Source: Marinobacter shengliensis (lineage in GTDB: Bacteria > Pseudomonadota > Gammaproteobacteria > Pseudomonadales > Oleiphilaceae). From it: a stretch of DNA of 64,000 bases. The stretch covers positions 1 through 64,000 of the forward strand of contig NZ_PXNO01000028.1 in NCBI RefSeq assembly GCF_003007715.1, read 5' to 3'. Every line of letters begins with the position of its first letter. Position 1 is the stretch's first letter. Under the pieces are notes generated by a model that had not been told where the DNA came from, searched no databases, and was given only the letters and a program-made list of their open reading frames with translations. Both the position numbers and the translations under genes were made by a program. This document shows positions 18,440 to 25,955 of this stretch, piece after piece.

Positions 18440-18531
18440 GGAGGGGGCGGTGATACTTTTCTGCCGGGAAAAAAGATGTCTGAGCGCAGCGAGTTGTTTT
18501 TTCCCAGAAGAAAAGTATCACCGCCCCCTCC
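18440..18531. repeat. Long hairpin of a second repeat design
   Basis: 18440-18462 pairs perfectly over 23 bp with 18509-18531. After a 3x3 internal mismatch a 9-bp GGGAAAAAA/TTTTTTCCC stem continues (18466-18474 with 18497-18505). The 22-base loop contains TCTGAGCGCAGCGAGTT. With its A/T-rich inner stem and long GC outer stem, it differs from element B but shares the plan of a small loop motif inside a long perfect stem. It is 28 bp past the tssE stop codon and could terminate or attenuate transcription within the T6SS run. Confidence 0.8.
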
Positions 18532-18558
18532 AGCCCCCACAGGCCAAAGCAACCAAAT

Positions 18559-18996
18559 CTAAACCACCCGGTAATACCGCTTGTCATCCAAAACCAGGTC
18601 AATAGTCGTCCGGTCGTCACTCCCTGCAACCTGCAGATAAACCGTCACCTGAAACTTCAACTGCAGCGGGTCCGGGCCCGGTGGCAACGCCACCACATCC
18701 ACCCGCTTGACCCGCGGCTCAAACTTCTCGATGCACTGACGAATCGCCCCGCGAATCTGGATACTCAAATCCTGAGTACCCAGGGTGGCATCGTTGAAAT
18801 CCAGCAATCCCAGGTCTGGTACGCTGGCGCTGTTGCCCGGGTGGGCATTCAGCAGGCGCACCAGGTGACGCTTGATGGATTCCACCACATGGGTCACTTC
18901 ACCCATGCCCTGCCCCGCGGGGGCGGCGGCCTGTTCGAGCCGTTCAAACAGGCTGCCAGTATTGCGAACGCCGTCAGTGCCAGTGGCGCCGAACAT
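18559..18996 (-). CDS. tssE: T6SS baseplate protein TssE (gp25-like)
   Basis: 145 residues with the T4 gp25/lysozyme-like fold of the family. Visible signatures are SLFERLE at the start, VPDLGLLDFND, and the conserved IRQCIEKFEPRVKRVDV. TssE links the baseplate wedges to the first sheath ring. ATG 18996 has AAGGAT 6 bases upstream and follows the tssC stop by 3 bases, so the two are co-translated. The message then runs into the hairpin-filled gap before tssF. Confidence 0.94.
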   Translation of the reverse strand: MFGATGTDGVRNTGSLFERLEQAAAPAGQGMGEVTHVVESIKRHLVRLLNAHPGNSASVPDLGLLDFNDATLGTQDLSIQIRGAIRQCIEKFEPRVKRVDVVALPPGPDPLQLKFQVTVYLQVAGSDDRTTIDLVLDDKRYYRVV

Positions 18997-18999
18997 GGA

Positions 19000-20481
19000 T
19001 TAATCCTTGTCCAGGCGGCCGACCAGCGAGAGTTCGAAGTTGGCACCCATGTACTTGAAGTGCGGGCGCACGGCCAGGGAGACCTGGTACCAGCCCGGAT
19101 CGCCCTCCACTTCCGACACTTCCACCTTGGCGGCACGCAACGGGCGGCGGCTGCGGACTTCGGCGGGCGGGTTTTCCTGGTCGGCCACGTACTGGCGAAT
19201 CCAGGTGTTCAGTTCCCGCTCCAGATCCTGGCGTTCTTTCCAGGAGCCGATCTGTTCGCGCTGCAGCACTTTGATGTAGTGGGCCAGGCGGTTCACGATC
19301 ATCATGTACGGCAGCTGGGTACCCAACTTGTAGTTGGTTTCCGCTTCCTTGCCTTCTTTGGTGTTCGGGAACTGCTTGGGTTTCTGCACCGAGTTGGCGG
19401 AGAAGAACGCGGCGTTGTCGCTGCCCTTGCGCATGGTCAGGGCGATGAAGCCTTCTTCCGCCAGTTCGTATTCCCGGCGGTCGGTGATCAGCACTTCGGT
19501 GGGAATCTTGGCTTCCAGCTGGCCGAAGGACTCAAAGGTGTGCACCGGCAGGTCTTCCACGGCACCACCGCTTTGCGGGCCGATGATGTTCGGGCACCAG
19601 CGGTACTTGGCGAAGCTCTCGGTCAGGCGGGTAGCCAAAAGATAGGCGGTGTTGCCCCATAGGTAGTGCTCGTGGTCGCCGGAGACTTCTTCTTTGTAGT
19701 TGAAGCTGCGCACCGGGTTCTCGGTTGGGTCATAGGGCACACGTAGCAGGAAGCGCGGTGCGGTCAGGCCCAGGTAACGGGCGTCTTCCGATTCCCGCAG
19801 GGAGCGCCACTTGGCGTATTTCGGGCCTTCGAAGACGGCACTGAGCTCCTTGATAGCCGGCAGTTCCTGGTAGCTGTCGACACCAAAGAACGACGGCGCC
19901 ACCGAGGACAGGAACGGCGCGTGGGACATGGCGCCTACGGAGGACACGTACTGCAGCAGCTTCATGTCTGGCGTTGATGGACTGAAGGCGTAGTTGCCGA
20001 CAATGGCACCCACCGGCTCACCACCGAACTGGCCGTATTCTGCGGCATAGATGTGCTTGTAGAAGCCGGTCTGGGTAACATCCGGTGCAAACTCGAAGTC
20101 TTCCAGCAACTCCTGCTTGGTGGCGTGCAGGATGTCGACTTTGATGTTCTCGCGGAATTCAGTGCGGTCGACCATCAGTTTCAGGCCGCGCCAGGACGAT
20201 TCCAGTTCCTGCAACTTGGGGGCGTGCAGGATTTCATCCATCTGGGCACTGATCTTGCGGTCCAGCTCGACCACCATCTGGTCCACCAGGGCCTTGTTGA
20301 CCGGCTGGCCTTTTTCGTCGCTTTTCAGCAGGTTGGCGATAAACGTCGCTACCCCTTTACGGGCAACATCGTAACCTTCGTCGGCCGGCGCCATACGGCT
20401 ATTGGCCATGACCTGGTCCAGCAAGGACCCTTCTGCTACGGATTCGGAGGCAGCAGATTGCTGCACAGCAGTATCAGACAT
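19000..20481 (-). CDS. tssC: T6SS contractile sheath large subunit TssC (VipB)
   Basis: 493 residues, the standard length. Family motifs include LQELESSWRGLKLMVDRTEF, GEPVGAIVGNYAFSP, and the C-terminal ERELNTWIRQYVADQENPP. TssC pairs with TssB to form the contractile sheath in the cytoplasm. GAAGGGATG lies just ahead of ATG 20481. The conserved EVEGDPGWYQVSLAVRPHFK tail also fits. Confidence 0.97.
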   Translation of the reverse strand: MSDTAVQQSAASESVAEGSLLDQVMANSRMAPADEGYDVARKGVATFIANLLKSDEKGQPVNKALVDQMVVELDRKISAQMDEILHAPKLQELESSWRGLKLMVDRTEFRENIKVDILHATKQELLEDFEFAPDVTQTGFYKHIYAAEYGQFGGEPVGAIVGNYAFSPSTPDMKLLQYVSSVGAMSHAPFLSSVAPSFFGVDSYQELPAIKELSAVFEGPKYAKWRSLRESEDARYLGLTAPRFLLRVPYDPTENPVRSFNYKEEVSGDHEHYLWGNTAYLLATRLTESFAKYRWCPNIIGPQSGGAVEDLPVHTFESFGQLEAKIPTEVLITDRREYELAEEGFIALTMRKGSDNAAFFSANSVQKPKQFPNTKEGKEAETNYKLGTQLPYMMIVNRLAHYIKVLQREQIGSWKERQDLERELNTWIRQYVADQENPPAEVRSRRPLRAAKVEVSEVEGDPGWYQVSLAVRPHFKYMGANFELSLVGRLDKD

Positions 20482-20542
20482 ACCACATCCCTTCAGTACG
20501 TGATTGATAATCGGTGTTGGTTACCGGGTTCCGGTGGTGCGC

Positions 20543-21040
20543 TTACTCGCCGCCTTCGGTGGCCAGTTCGAGCTCGGCCAGCAGTTTTTCCCGGGCGCTG
20601 TCGTTGTCCAGCAGCTCCTGCAGCTTGGAACGGAACGAAGGCACGTTGCCCAGCGGGCCCTTGAGGGCAACCAGGGCTTCACGCAGCTCGATCAGTTTTT
20701 TCAGCTCGGGTACCTGGCGGGCAATGCTGTCCGGAGAAAAGTCGTCCAAACCCTGGAATTCCAGATTGACCGGCAGGTCATCGGCATTCTCTTCGAGCTT
20801 GTTGGAGACCGACGTAGACAAAGTCAGACCGGCTTCCTTCATGACAGAACGGAAGTTGTTCTTGTCAACGGAAATGGCTTTGCGGTCTTCGATGGGGGTT
20901 TCTTCAGCATGGCCCTTGAAATCGCCAACCACAAACATCTTCAGCGGCAGCTCGGTTTCAGCCTGCTGGTCGCCGGTGGCGGGGACATACTTGATATTGA
21001 TGCGCTCTTTCGGCGCGACGGAACCGTCTTTGGCAGACAT
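20543..21040 (-). CDS. tssB: T6SS contractile sheath small subunit TssB (VipA)
   Basis: 165 residues. Signatures include APKERINIKYVP, LPLKMFVVGDFKG and DDFSPDSIARQVPELKKLIE. It is the first gene of the T6SS run, and the region to its right (21041-21311) must hold the main promoter. ATG 21040 is chosen because AGGGAGC precedes it; a further in-frame ATG six codons upstream lacks a site. I found no sigma-54 site with correct spacing in front of it, so the promoter type is open. Confidence 0.96.
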   Translation of the reverse strand: MSAKDGSVAPKERINIKYVPATGDQQAETELPLKMFVVGDFKGHAEETPIEDRKAISVDKNNFRSVMKEAGLTLSTSVSNKLEENADDLPVNLEFQGLDDFSPDSIARQVPELKKLIELREALVALKGPLGNVPSFRSKLQELLDNDSAREKLLAELELATEGGE

Positions 21041-21311
21041 GGCGTGCTCCCTGTGCAATTCATTTGCAGTGTTGTTCAGTCCTTGATGCCTGCCGTCCTG
21101 GCAGACAACGCGTCAAACTGTACACAGGTGATCTGGCATTCTCAAGCAAAAACTGGCCAGCAATGGCCCAAACTGTGCTGTCGGGCAAACTTTTGCCAGA
21201 TAGCCCTGTTGCCGGACCGAATGCAGTTTCAGTCAATGACGGCACTGCCGGCCAAGGCTATACTCGCGATATCCTTCGAGGAGACAACCATTTACACCAA
21301 GGAGACACACC

Positions 21312-21572
21312 ATGAGTGACCTGAAGGCGAAATTTGATGAAGCGGTAAACTATATCCAGACCGCCGAGGGCGATTTCAAACCGTCCAACGAGCTGAAACT
21401 GGAGTTCTACGCCCTGTACAAACAGGCTACCGAAGGCGACGTATCCGGCAAGCGCCCGGGCATGATGGATTTCGTGGGCCGCGCCAAATACGACGCCTGG
21501 GAGAAGCTGAAAGGCACCTCCAGCGATCAAGCTATGCAGCAGTACATCGATAAGCTCGACTCACTGAAGTAA
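21312..21572 (+). CDS. Acyl-CoA-binding protein
   Basis: 86 residues matching the four-helix acyl-CoA-binding family along its whole length. The ligand-contact motif is LKLEFYALYKQATEGDV, followed by KRPGMMDFVGRAKYDAWEKL, with the conserved Tyr and Lys residues that bind CoA present. The protein would buffer and carry long-chain acyl-CoA in the cytoplasm. AAGGAG lies 7 bases before the ATG. It is divergent from tssB and probably independent of the T6SS. Bacterial members are patchy but common in marine gammaproteobacteria. Confidence 0.95.
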   Translation: MSDLKAKFDEAVNYIQTAEGDFKPSNELKLEFYALYKQATEGDVSGKRPGMMDFVGRAKYDAWEKLKGTSSDQAMQQYIDKLDSLK

Positions 21573-21714
21573 TACCCCTTGGGCTGTGCCCGCCCCTTTG
21601 GCGCGTGCAGCCCTCAACCGCAGGAAAATACCGCCTTCGGTTTTGCGCCGTTCAAACGTTTGTCATATGATGCGCGCAACATAACAACAACAAGCTTTCC
21701 GAAGAGTACACACC

Positions 21715-22026
21715 ATGGATATTACCCAGGCGCTCGAGCAGTCACGGCCCGGTATGGTCGGAGATGTACAGGCCGCCATCCGCAAACGCCAGCTGAATCA
21801 GCGGGCCGAGCAAACCTACCTGCACTGGATCAGCCGTTTTGTGCTGTTTCACGATCTAAAAGACCCGGCTCATCTGGCGGCAGAAGATCAACTGCTGTTT
21901 CTGGATTATCTGAGCAACAAGATCCGCGTATCTCGGGCTAGGCTTAACCAGGCCACCCAGGCGCTGACCTTCTTTTACGAGGACGTACTTGGTAAGACGG
22001 CCACCCCGAACGCAGCAGTGGCCTGA
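21715..22026 (+). CDS. Stand-alone integrase N-terminal SAM-like (core-binding) domain protein
   Basis: 103 residues. Residues about 25-95 (RAEQTYLHWISRFVLFHDL and ALTFFYEDVLG) match the N-terminal core-binding domain of tyrosine recombinases, and most resemble integron integrases. No catalytic domain follows: the frame stops at 22026 and no Arg/His/Tyr recombinase motifs are encoded downstream on this strand before the convergent gene at 22053. It may be a DNA-binding protein in its own right or a relic. GAAGAG lies 8 bases before the start. Base composition is like its neighbours. Confidence 0.7.
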   Translation: MDITQALEQSRPGMVGDVQAAIRKRQLNQRAEQTYLHWISRFVLFHDLKDPAHLAAEDQLLFLDYLSNKIRVSRARLNQATQALTFFYEDVLGKTATPNAAVA

Positions 22027-22052
22027 ACAGGTTCGAAGTGGCGCCGGGGGAA

Positions 22053-22514
22053 TCAGCGCCCGGTCATATTGACGTTCAGAGTATCGTAGGTGCGATTCTC
22101 CGGTGGCCGGATCGAGTAGGTGTTGCTGTGGGTCTGGCCCGGGATGAGCTTGGGATTGCTGAACCGGATATCCACCGGAATTTCGGAGCGCCCGAGATCG
22201 GTACGGCTGTCTCTGGGCTGCAATGCCAGAGGATCAAGATAGAAATCGTCGTCACTGGCGGTTTGCACGGGAACGCCTGCGGCCGGCGCTTCGAGCCCGC
22301 CCTCAATGACCGTATTGGCCAGGGTTTCCTCTTCGATGGAGCGGAACGGAATGGTATCAATGGTAGAGCGCTGCTCCAGTTCAAACGCCGGTGCTGTGTT
22401 GCCGGCGCTTTGACCCTGAGCGCTGGCTGATATCAGCCCCAGCGATAGCACCACGGTAGCCATGGCGACCAGGCCTGCCCATTTTGAACCGGTGTGTGAC
22501 TCTGACGAATTCAT
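22053..22514 (-). CDS. Secreted protein of unknown function
   Basis: 153 residues. The N-terminus has a hydrophobic signal (GLVAMATVVLSLGLISASAQ) with likely cleavage after the AQG region. The mature part is rich in Thr, Pro and acidic residues, has no cysteine and no domain that I recognise, and ends in a Tyr/Asn-rich stretch (THSNTYSIRPPENRTYDTLN). It is convergent with the SAM-like gene and lies 109 bp past greB, with the same orientation. I cannot give a function. Confidence 0.65.
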   Translation of the reverse strand: MNSSESHTGSKWAGLVAMATVVLSLGLISASAQGQSAGNTAPAFELEQRSTIDTIPFRSIEEETLANTVIEGGLEAPAAGVPVQTASDDDFYLDPLALQPRDSRTDLGRSEIPVDIRFSNPKLIPGQTHSNTYSIRPPENRTYDTLNVNMTGR

Positions 22515-22623
22515 CGCATCAACCCTGATTGATCTTCCATTGCCCTTTCGGGTGACAATTTTTGATCAGTCTATCGCCATTGGTGACGCTTTGCTCAACC
22601 AAAAGACGATTCTGTGACGATTT

Positions 22624-23139
22624 TCACTTGCCAGTGTCTGCCGGCTGATACCGAATACCGGTGATGACCACCGTCTTCCAGCCCTCCGGCGTTTTCACGG
22701 AGACCTCATCGTCCAGATGCTTGCCGATCAATGCCCTGGCAAGCGGGGCATTGATGCTCAGATAGCCCTTGGCGAGGTCAAATTCATCCGCACCCACCAA
22801 CCTGTAGGTCTGTTCCTCACCGTCATCGTCCTCGATGGTGACCCAGGCCCCGAAAAATACCCGGCTTTGATCGTCCGGCAGCCGGTCGACCACGGTAAGT
22901 TCATCCAGGCGCTTGCTCAGGAACCTTACCCGCCGATCGATTTCCCGTAGCTGCTTTTTGCCATAGATGTATTCGGCATTCTCAGAGCGATCCCCCAAGG
23001 CGGCAGCCTCGCGCACGGCTTGGGTGACTTCGGGGCGCTTCACTTTCCACAGGTACTGCAACTCCTCCCGTAACGCCTGCTCGCCGTCCGGTGTGATATA
23101 GCGCGGTCTTGGAGCCGTCGAACCTTCGGTCTTGCTCAT
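22624..23139 (-). CDS. greB: Transcript cleavage/elongation factor GreB
   Basis: 171 residues with the GreA/GreB layout: an N-terminal coiled coil (about 15-90) and a C-terminal FKBP-like domain. The coiled-coil tip carries the acidic LGDRSENAEY motif, whose Asp/Glu position Mg2+ in the RNA polymerase secondary channel. The longer basic N-terminus and patch QLREIDRRVRFLSKRL favour GreB over GreA. An intrinsic terminator lies only 41 bp upstream of the start codon on the same strand, suggesting leader control. Confidence 0.93.
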   Translation of the reverse strand: MSKTEGSTAPRPRYITPDGEQALREELQYLWKVKRPEVTQAVREAAALGDRSENAEYIYGKKQLREIDRRVRFLSKRLDELTVVDRLPDDQSRVFFGAWVTIEDDDGEEQTYRLVGADEFDLAKGYLSINAPLARALIGKHLDDEVSVKTPEGWKTVVITGIRYQPADTGK

Positions 23140-23179
23140 CAGATCAGGGATTCCGGGTTAAACAGAAAATTCAGGGCAT

Positions 23180-23204
23180 AAAAAAACCCCGTGGGTCACG
23201 GGGT
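23180..23204 (-). terminator. Intrinsic terminator in the greB leader
   Basis: On the minus strand an 8-bp stem (ACCCCGTG/CACGGGGT, 3-base loop) is followed by seven Ts (23186-23180). No minus-strand gene ends nearby: the nearest to the right is the sensor kinase, which ends at 23704 with an opposite-strand gene in between. The terminator is therefore placed to stop transcripts that start in the greB leader. Confidence 0.7.
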
Positions 23205-23427
23205 ATAAGGCTAGCGCTGTGCTGGAGGGAGAAGCAAGCAACTTTCTACCTGCTTCTGCATCTACAATTTCCATTCTACAGAGCGGGCATTACCCGGCGG
23301 TGGCCAAGGAATTACCTTTTTGCAAGGCTGAAACCTGGCTGATCGGCTGAAATTAGGTTGTACACTCTAGGCGCCGGAGATAGCGTGCGAGGTAATCAAC
23401 ACTGACTTTTCGTTTGGAGACCAATCC

Positions 23428-23700
23428 ATGAACACCAAAAAACTGATGAACCTGGCTCTGGAAGGTGTCGATAGCCTGGGCTTTCGCCTGGACAGTCTGG
23501 GCATCACCAGCAAACTGAATCGCCACAACATCGCGGCCTTTCTGATGGCTGAGCAGAAGCATCTGGAAGGGGAATGGGACAGCATTCAGGCCAAAGTGGA
23601 CCGTCGCCGCTCTCAGTTCGAGCACATCAGCGGCCTGGTCGAAGCCCGCGCTGGTGCACTGATCAGCCCGGTGGTTAACCGTTTTCGCGCCAGTCAGTAA
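23428..23700 (+). CDS. Small protein of unknown function
   Basis: 90 residues, strongly helical and basic. It begins MNTKKLMNLALEGVDSLGFR and contains EQKHLEGEWDSIQAKVDRRR, which has the look of a short amphipathic or coiled-coil helix. No signal peptide, cysteine or known motif is present. TTTGGAGACC precedes the ATG, and codon use matches the neighbours, so it is probably real. It is convergent with the sensor kinase, 3 bp apart. I do not recognise the family; a phasin- or polyhydroxyalkanoate-granule-like role is only a guess. Confidence 0.65.
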   Translation: MNTKKLMNLALEGVDSLGFRLDSLGITSKLNRHNIAAFLMAEQKHLEGEWDSIQAKVDRRRSQFEHISGLVEARAGALISPVVNRFRASQ

Positions 23701-23703
23701 GAC

Positions 23704-25185
23704 TCAGGCGCTACTGGTTTCGGTAGAGGACGACCTATCGTTCTGGGTCTCCTCTGCCTGTTCGGCCGGTGTTGCCTTGATCCGCTTGCGGACCCCGGTA
23801 TAGGCGGGCATCTGCACGGTGACCGTCAAGCCAGGCGGCTCCTCTCCCTCATGGGTATCACTAAGCAAAATCTGGCCCTGGTGAATTTCCGCTACCGCAC
23901 TGACCAGGCTCAATCCCAGGCCGTTGCCTGGCAGTGACCGACTCTTGCCCACCCTATAGAAGCGCTGGAACACCTGGCTTTTCTCGTCGTCCGGTATACC
24001 GATACCGGAGTCCTGCACCTCAAACACCGCGCCCGAGCCATCGCGGCGAACCACCACCTGGATGGAACCGTGCTCCGGTGTGTATTTGATCGCATTGTCG
24101 ATCAGGTTGCTGATCATCTGGAACAGCAGGTCTCGATCACCCTCGATCATCACGCCTTGCTCCAGCGACTGGGCGAAGGCTTGCTCCTTGTCCTCCGCCA
24201 GGGCTTCGTACAATTCACAGGCATCACTGACCAGCTCGTCCAGGGACACCACTTTCATGTCCGCCGAATTCCCCCGGGTTTCCAGCCGGGCAATCCGCAA
24301 CAGAGCGTTGAAGGTTGCCAGCAACTGGTCCGCCTCGGCCACTGCCCTGCCCACCTGTTCCCGGGCCTCATCGTTGTCCACGGCAATCAGGGTGTTCTCA
24401 AGCTGGTTGCGCAGGCGCGTCAGCGGGGTGCGAAGGTCGTGGGCAATGCTGTCTGACACATGGCGAATACCTTCCATCAGGTAAACAATGCGGTCGAGCA
24501 TCTGGTTCAGGTTTTCGGCGAGCTGATCAAAATCGTCCTCGGTGCCGCGGGTGGGTATGCGTAGTGACAGATGGCCATTCATGATTCGCCGGGAAGTGTT
24601 ATTGATGACTTCGATTCGGCGCGTAGTGCCACGGCTCATCAAAAAGCCACCCAGTAACGCCAATGCCAGGGTGATGCCCATTCCCCAGTTGATGGCGGTT
24701 TCGATCACCCGCTTGAGATTGGTGAGTTCTTCAACATCCCGCCCCACCAATAATTTCAACCCGCCCTGGACCTCGAAAATCCGGGCACGGGCCAGCCGCT
24801 CCGGGCCTTGCCAGCCCACTGAGGAATCCAGGGTAAAGTTGATCCAGCCGGTGTCCGACGAGCGACTGCCCCCTGGCCACGTTTCAATGTTACCGGCCAG
24901 CTTGAGGAAGTCGTCTGTGGTGAGCAGGTAGATGGATTTGGCGTTGGGGTCCCGGGCGACGCGCTCACGGATGATGGTGATCAGTCCGTTCACGCCACGC
25001 CCACGGTACTGCTCCGCCAGACCGGCGATTTCCGCTTCGATGGTTTCATCGGTCTGGGCGGTCATGAAGCCGGCCGTGCGCCAGTAGATGAATGCCAGCA
25101 ACAGGAATACCGATGTGGCAAACACCACCATGTACAGTAGGGCCAGCTGAAAAGAGGATGTCCTGAGCTGACTAAGCAGTTTCAC
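23704..25185 (-). CDS. Sensor histidine kinase
   Basis: 493 residues from a GTG at 25185. Layout: membrane segment at about 10-32 (LALLYMVVFATSVFLLLAFIYW), periplasmic region to about 155, second membrane segment, HAMP domain, HisKA with DSIAHDLRTPLTRLRNQLE, and HATPase_c with NLIDNAIKYTPEHG and DSGIGIPDDE. The start overlaps the response-regulator gene by 14 bases, so the two are one operon and presumably partners. The last 25 residues are Glu/Thr/Ser-rich. The periplasmic domain gives no clue to the signal. Confidence 0.92.
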   Translation of the reverse strand: MKLLSQLRTSSFQLALLYMVVFATSVFLLLAFIYWRTAGFMTAQTDETIEAEIAGLAEQYRGRGVNGLITIIRERVARDPNAKSIYLLTTDDFLKLAGNIETWPGGSRSSDTGWINFTLDSSVGWQGPERLARARIFEVQGGLKLLVGRDVEELTNLKRVIETAINWGMGITLALALLGGFLMSRGTTRRIEVINNTSRRIMNGHLSLRIPTRGTEDDFDQLAENLNQMLDRIVYLMEGIRHVSDSIAHDLRTPLTRLRNQLENTLIAVDNDEAREQVGRAVAEADQLLATFNALLRIARLETRGNSADMKVVSLDELVSDACELYEALAEDKEQAFAQSLEQGVMIEGDRDLLFQMISNLIDNAIKYTPEHGSIQVVVRRDGSGAVFEVQDSGIGIPDDEKSQVFQRFYRVGKSRSLPGNGLGLSLVSAVAEIHQGQILLSDTHEGEEPPGLTVTVQMPAYTGVRKRIKATPAEQAEETQNDRSSSTETSSA

Positions 25186-25852
25186 GCAGCATGTATCCCG
25201 CACCCCGAACCGTCTGCAGCAGGGGCGTGTCGAATTCCTTATCGATCTTGGCCCGCAGGCGGCTGATGTGCACGTCAATCACGTTGGTCTGGGGGTCAAA
25301 GTGATAGTCCCAGACTTTTTCCAGCAGCATGGTCCGGGTGACCACCTGGCCGGCGTTACGCATGAGATATTCCAGCAGACGGAATTCCCGCGGCTGAACA
25401 TCAATGTTCTGACCGGCACGCTTGACAGTCCTGGCCAGCAGGTCCATCTCCAGATCGGCAACCTTCAGCACGGTTTCCGTTTCCGCCGCCTGGCGATTGC
25501 GTCGAATCAGAGATTCAATACGGGCCAGCAGTTCGGTAAAGGAAAAGGGTTTGGTGAGGTAGTCATCACCGCCACCACGCAGCCCTTCTACCCGGTCATC
25601 CACATCGCCCAGGGCGCTGAGGATAAGTACCGGGGTCTGATTCCCCGTTGCCCGCACCGTCTTGATGATGGACAGGCCATCCATGCCAGGCAGCATGCGG
25701 TCCACAATCATGATGTCATACTCTTCACTGGCCGCCATCATCATGCCTTCCTTGCCGTCGGCCGCATGATCCACCACGAAGTCGGATTCTCTCAGTCCCT
25801 TCAGCAGATAATTTGCTACATCCCGATCGTCTTCGATTACCAGCGCTTTCAC
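25172..25852 (-). CDS. OmpR-family response regulator
   Basis: 226 residues: a receiver domain with acidic pocket IEDDRD, phospho-acceptor Asp in IMIVDRMLPGMDG and the Lys of YLTKPF, then a winged-helix domain with LEYLMRNAGQVVTRTMLLEKVW and NVIDVHISRLRAKID. It would bind DNA as a phosphorylated dimer. The start is a GTG with AGGAGG 7 bases upstream. It resembles the metal-responsive CopR/CzcR branch in the receiver, but that likeness is too general to name a signal. It is the first gene of the operon. Confidence 0.93.
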   Translation of the reverse strand: MKALVIEDDRDVANYLLKGLRESDFVVDHAADGKEGMMMAASEEYDIMIVDRMLPGMDGLSIIKTVRATGNQTPVLILSALGDVDDRVEGLRGGGDDYLTKPFSFTELLARIESLIRRNRQAAETETVLKVADLEMDLLARTVKRAGQNIDVQPREFRLLEYLMRNAGQVVTRTMLLEKVWDYHFDPQTNVIDVHISRLRAKIDKEFDTPLLQTVRGAGYMLRETA

Positions 25853-25955
25853 CGGTGCTCCTCCTGATAGCGGATTACATTGACTCTTAGGGTACGAAGA
25901 ACTCCGGAAACCAGCCAGTTACCATCTTGTAAGAGGGTGTCGCCTATGACGACGG

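Noticed and set aside
18273..18605. Short open frames across the tssE-tssF gap
   Set aside because: They are made of the arms and cores of two inverted repeats and have no ribosome sites or protein likeness.
21134..21198. Sigma-54-like sites ahead of tssB (TGGCCAGTTTTTGC and TGGCAAAAGTTTGC on minus, TGGCATTCTCAAGCA on plus)
   Set aside because: All three have nine bases between the GG and GC pairs; RpoN promoters need ten. They are kept only as a reminder that a VasH-dependent promoter was looked for.
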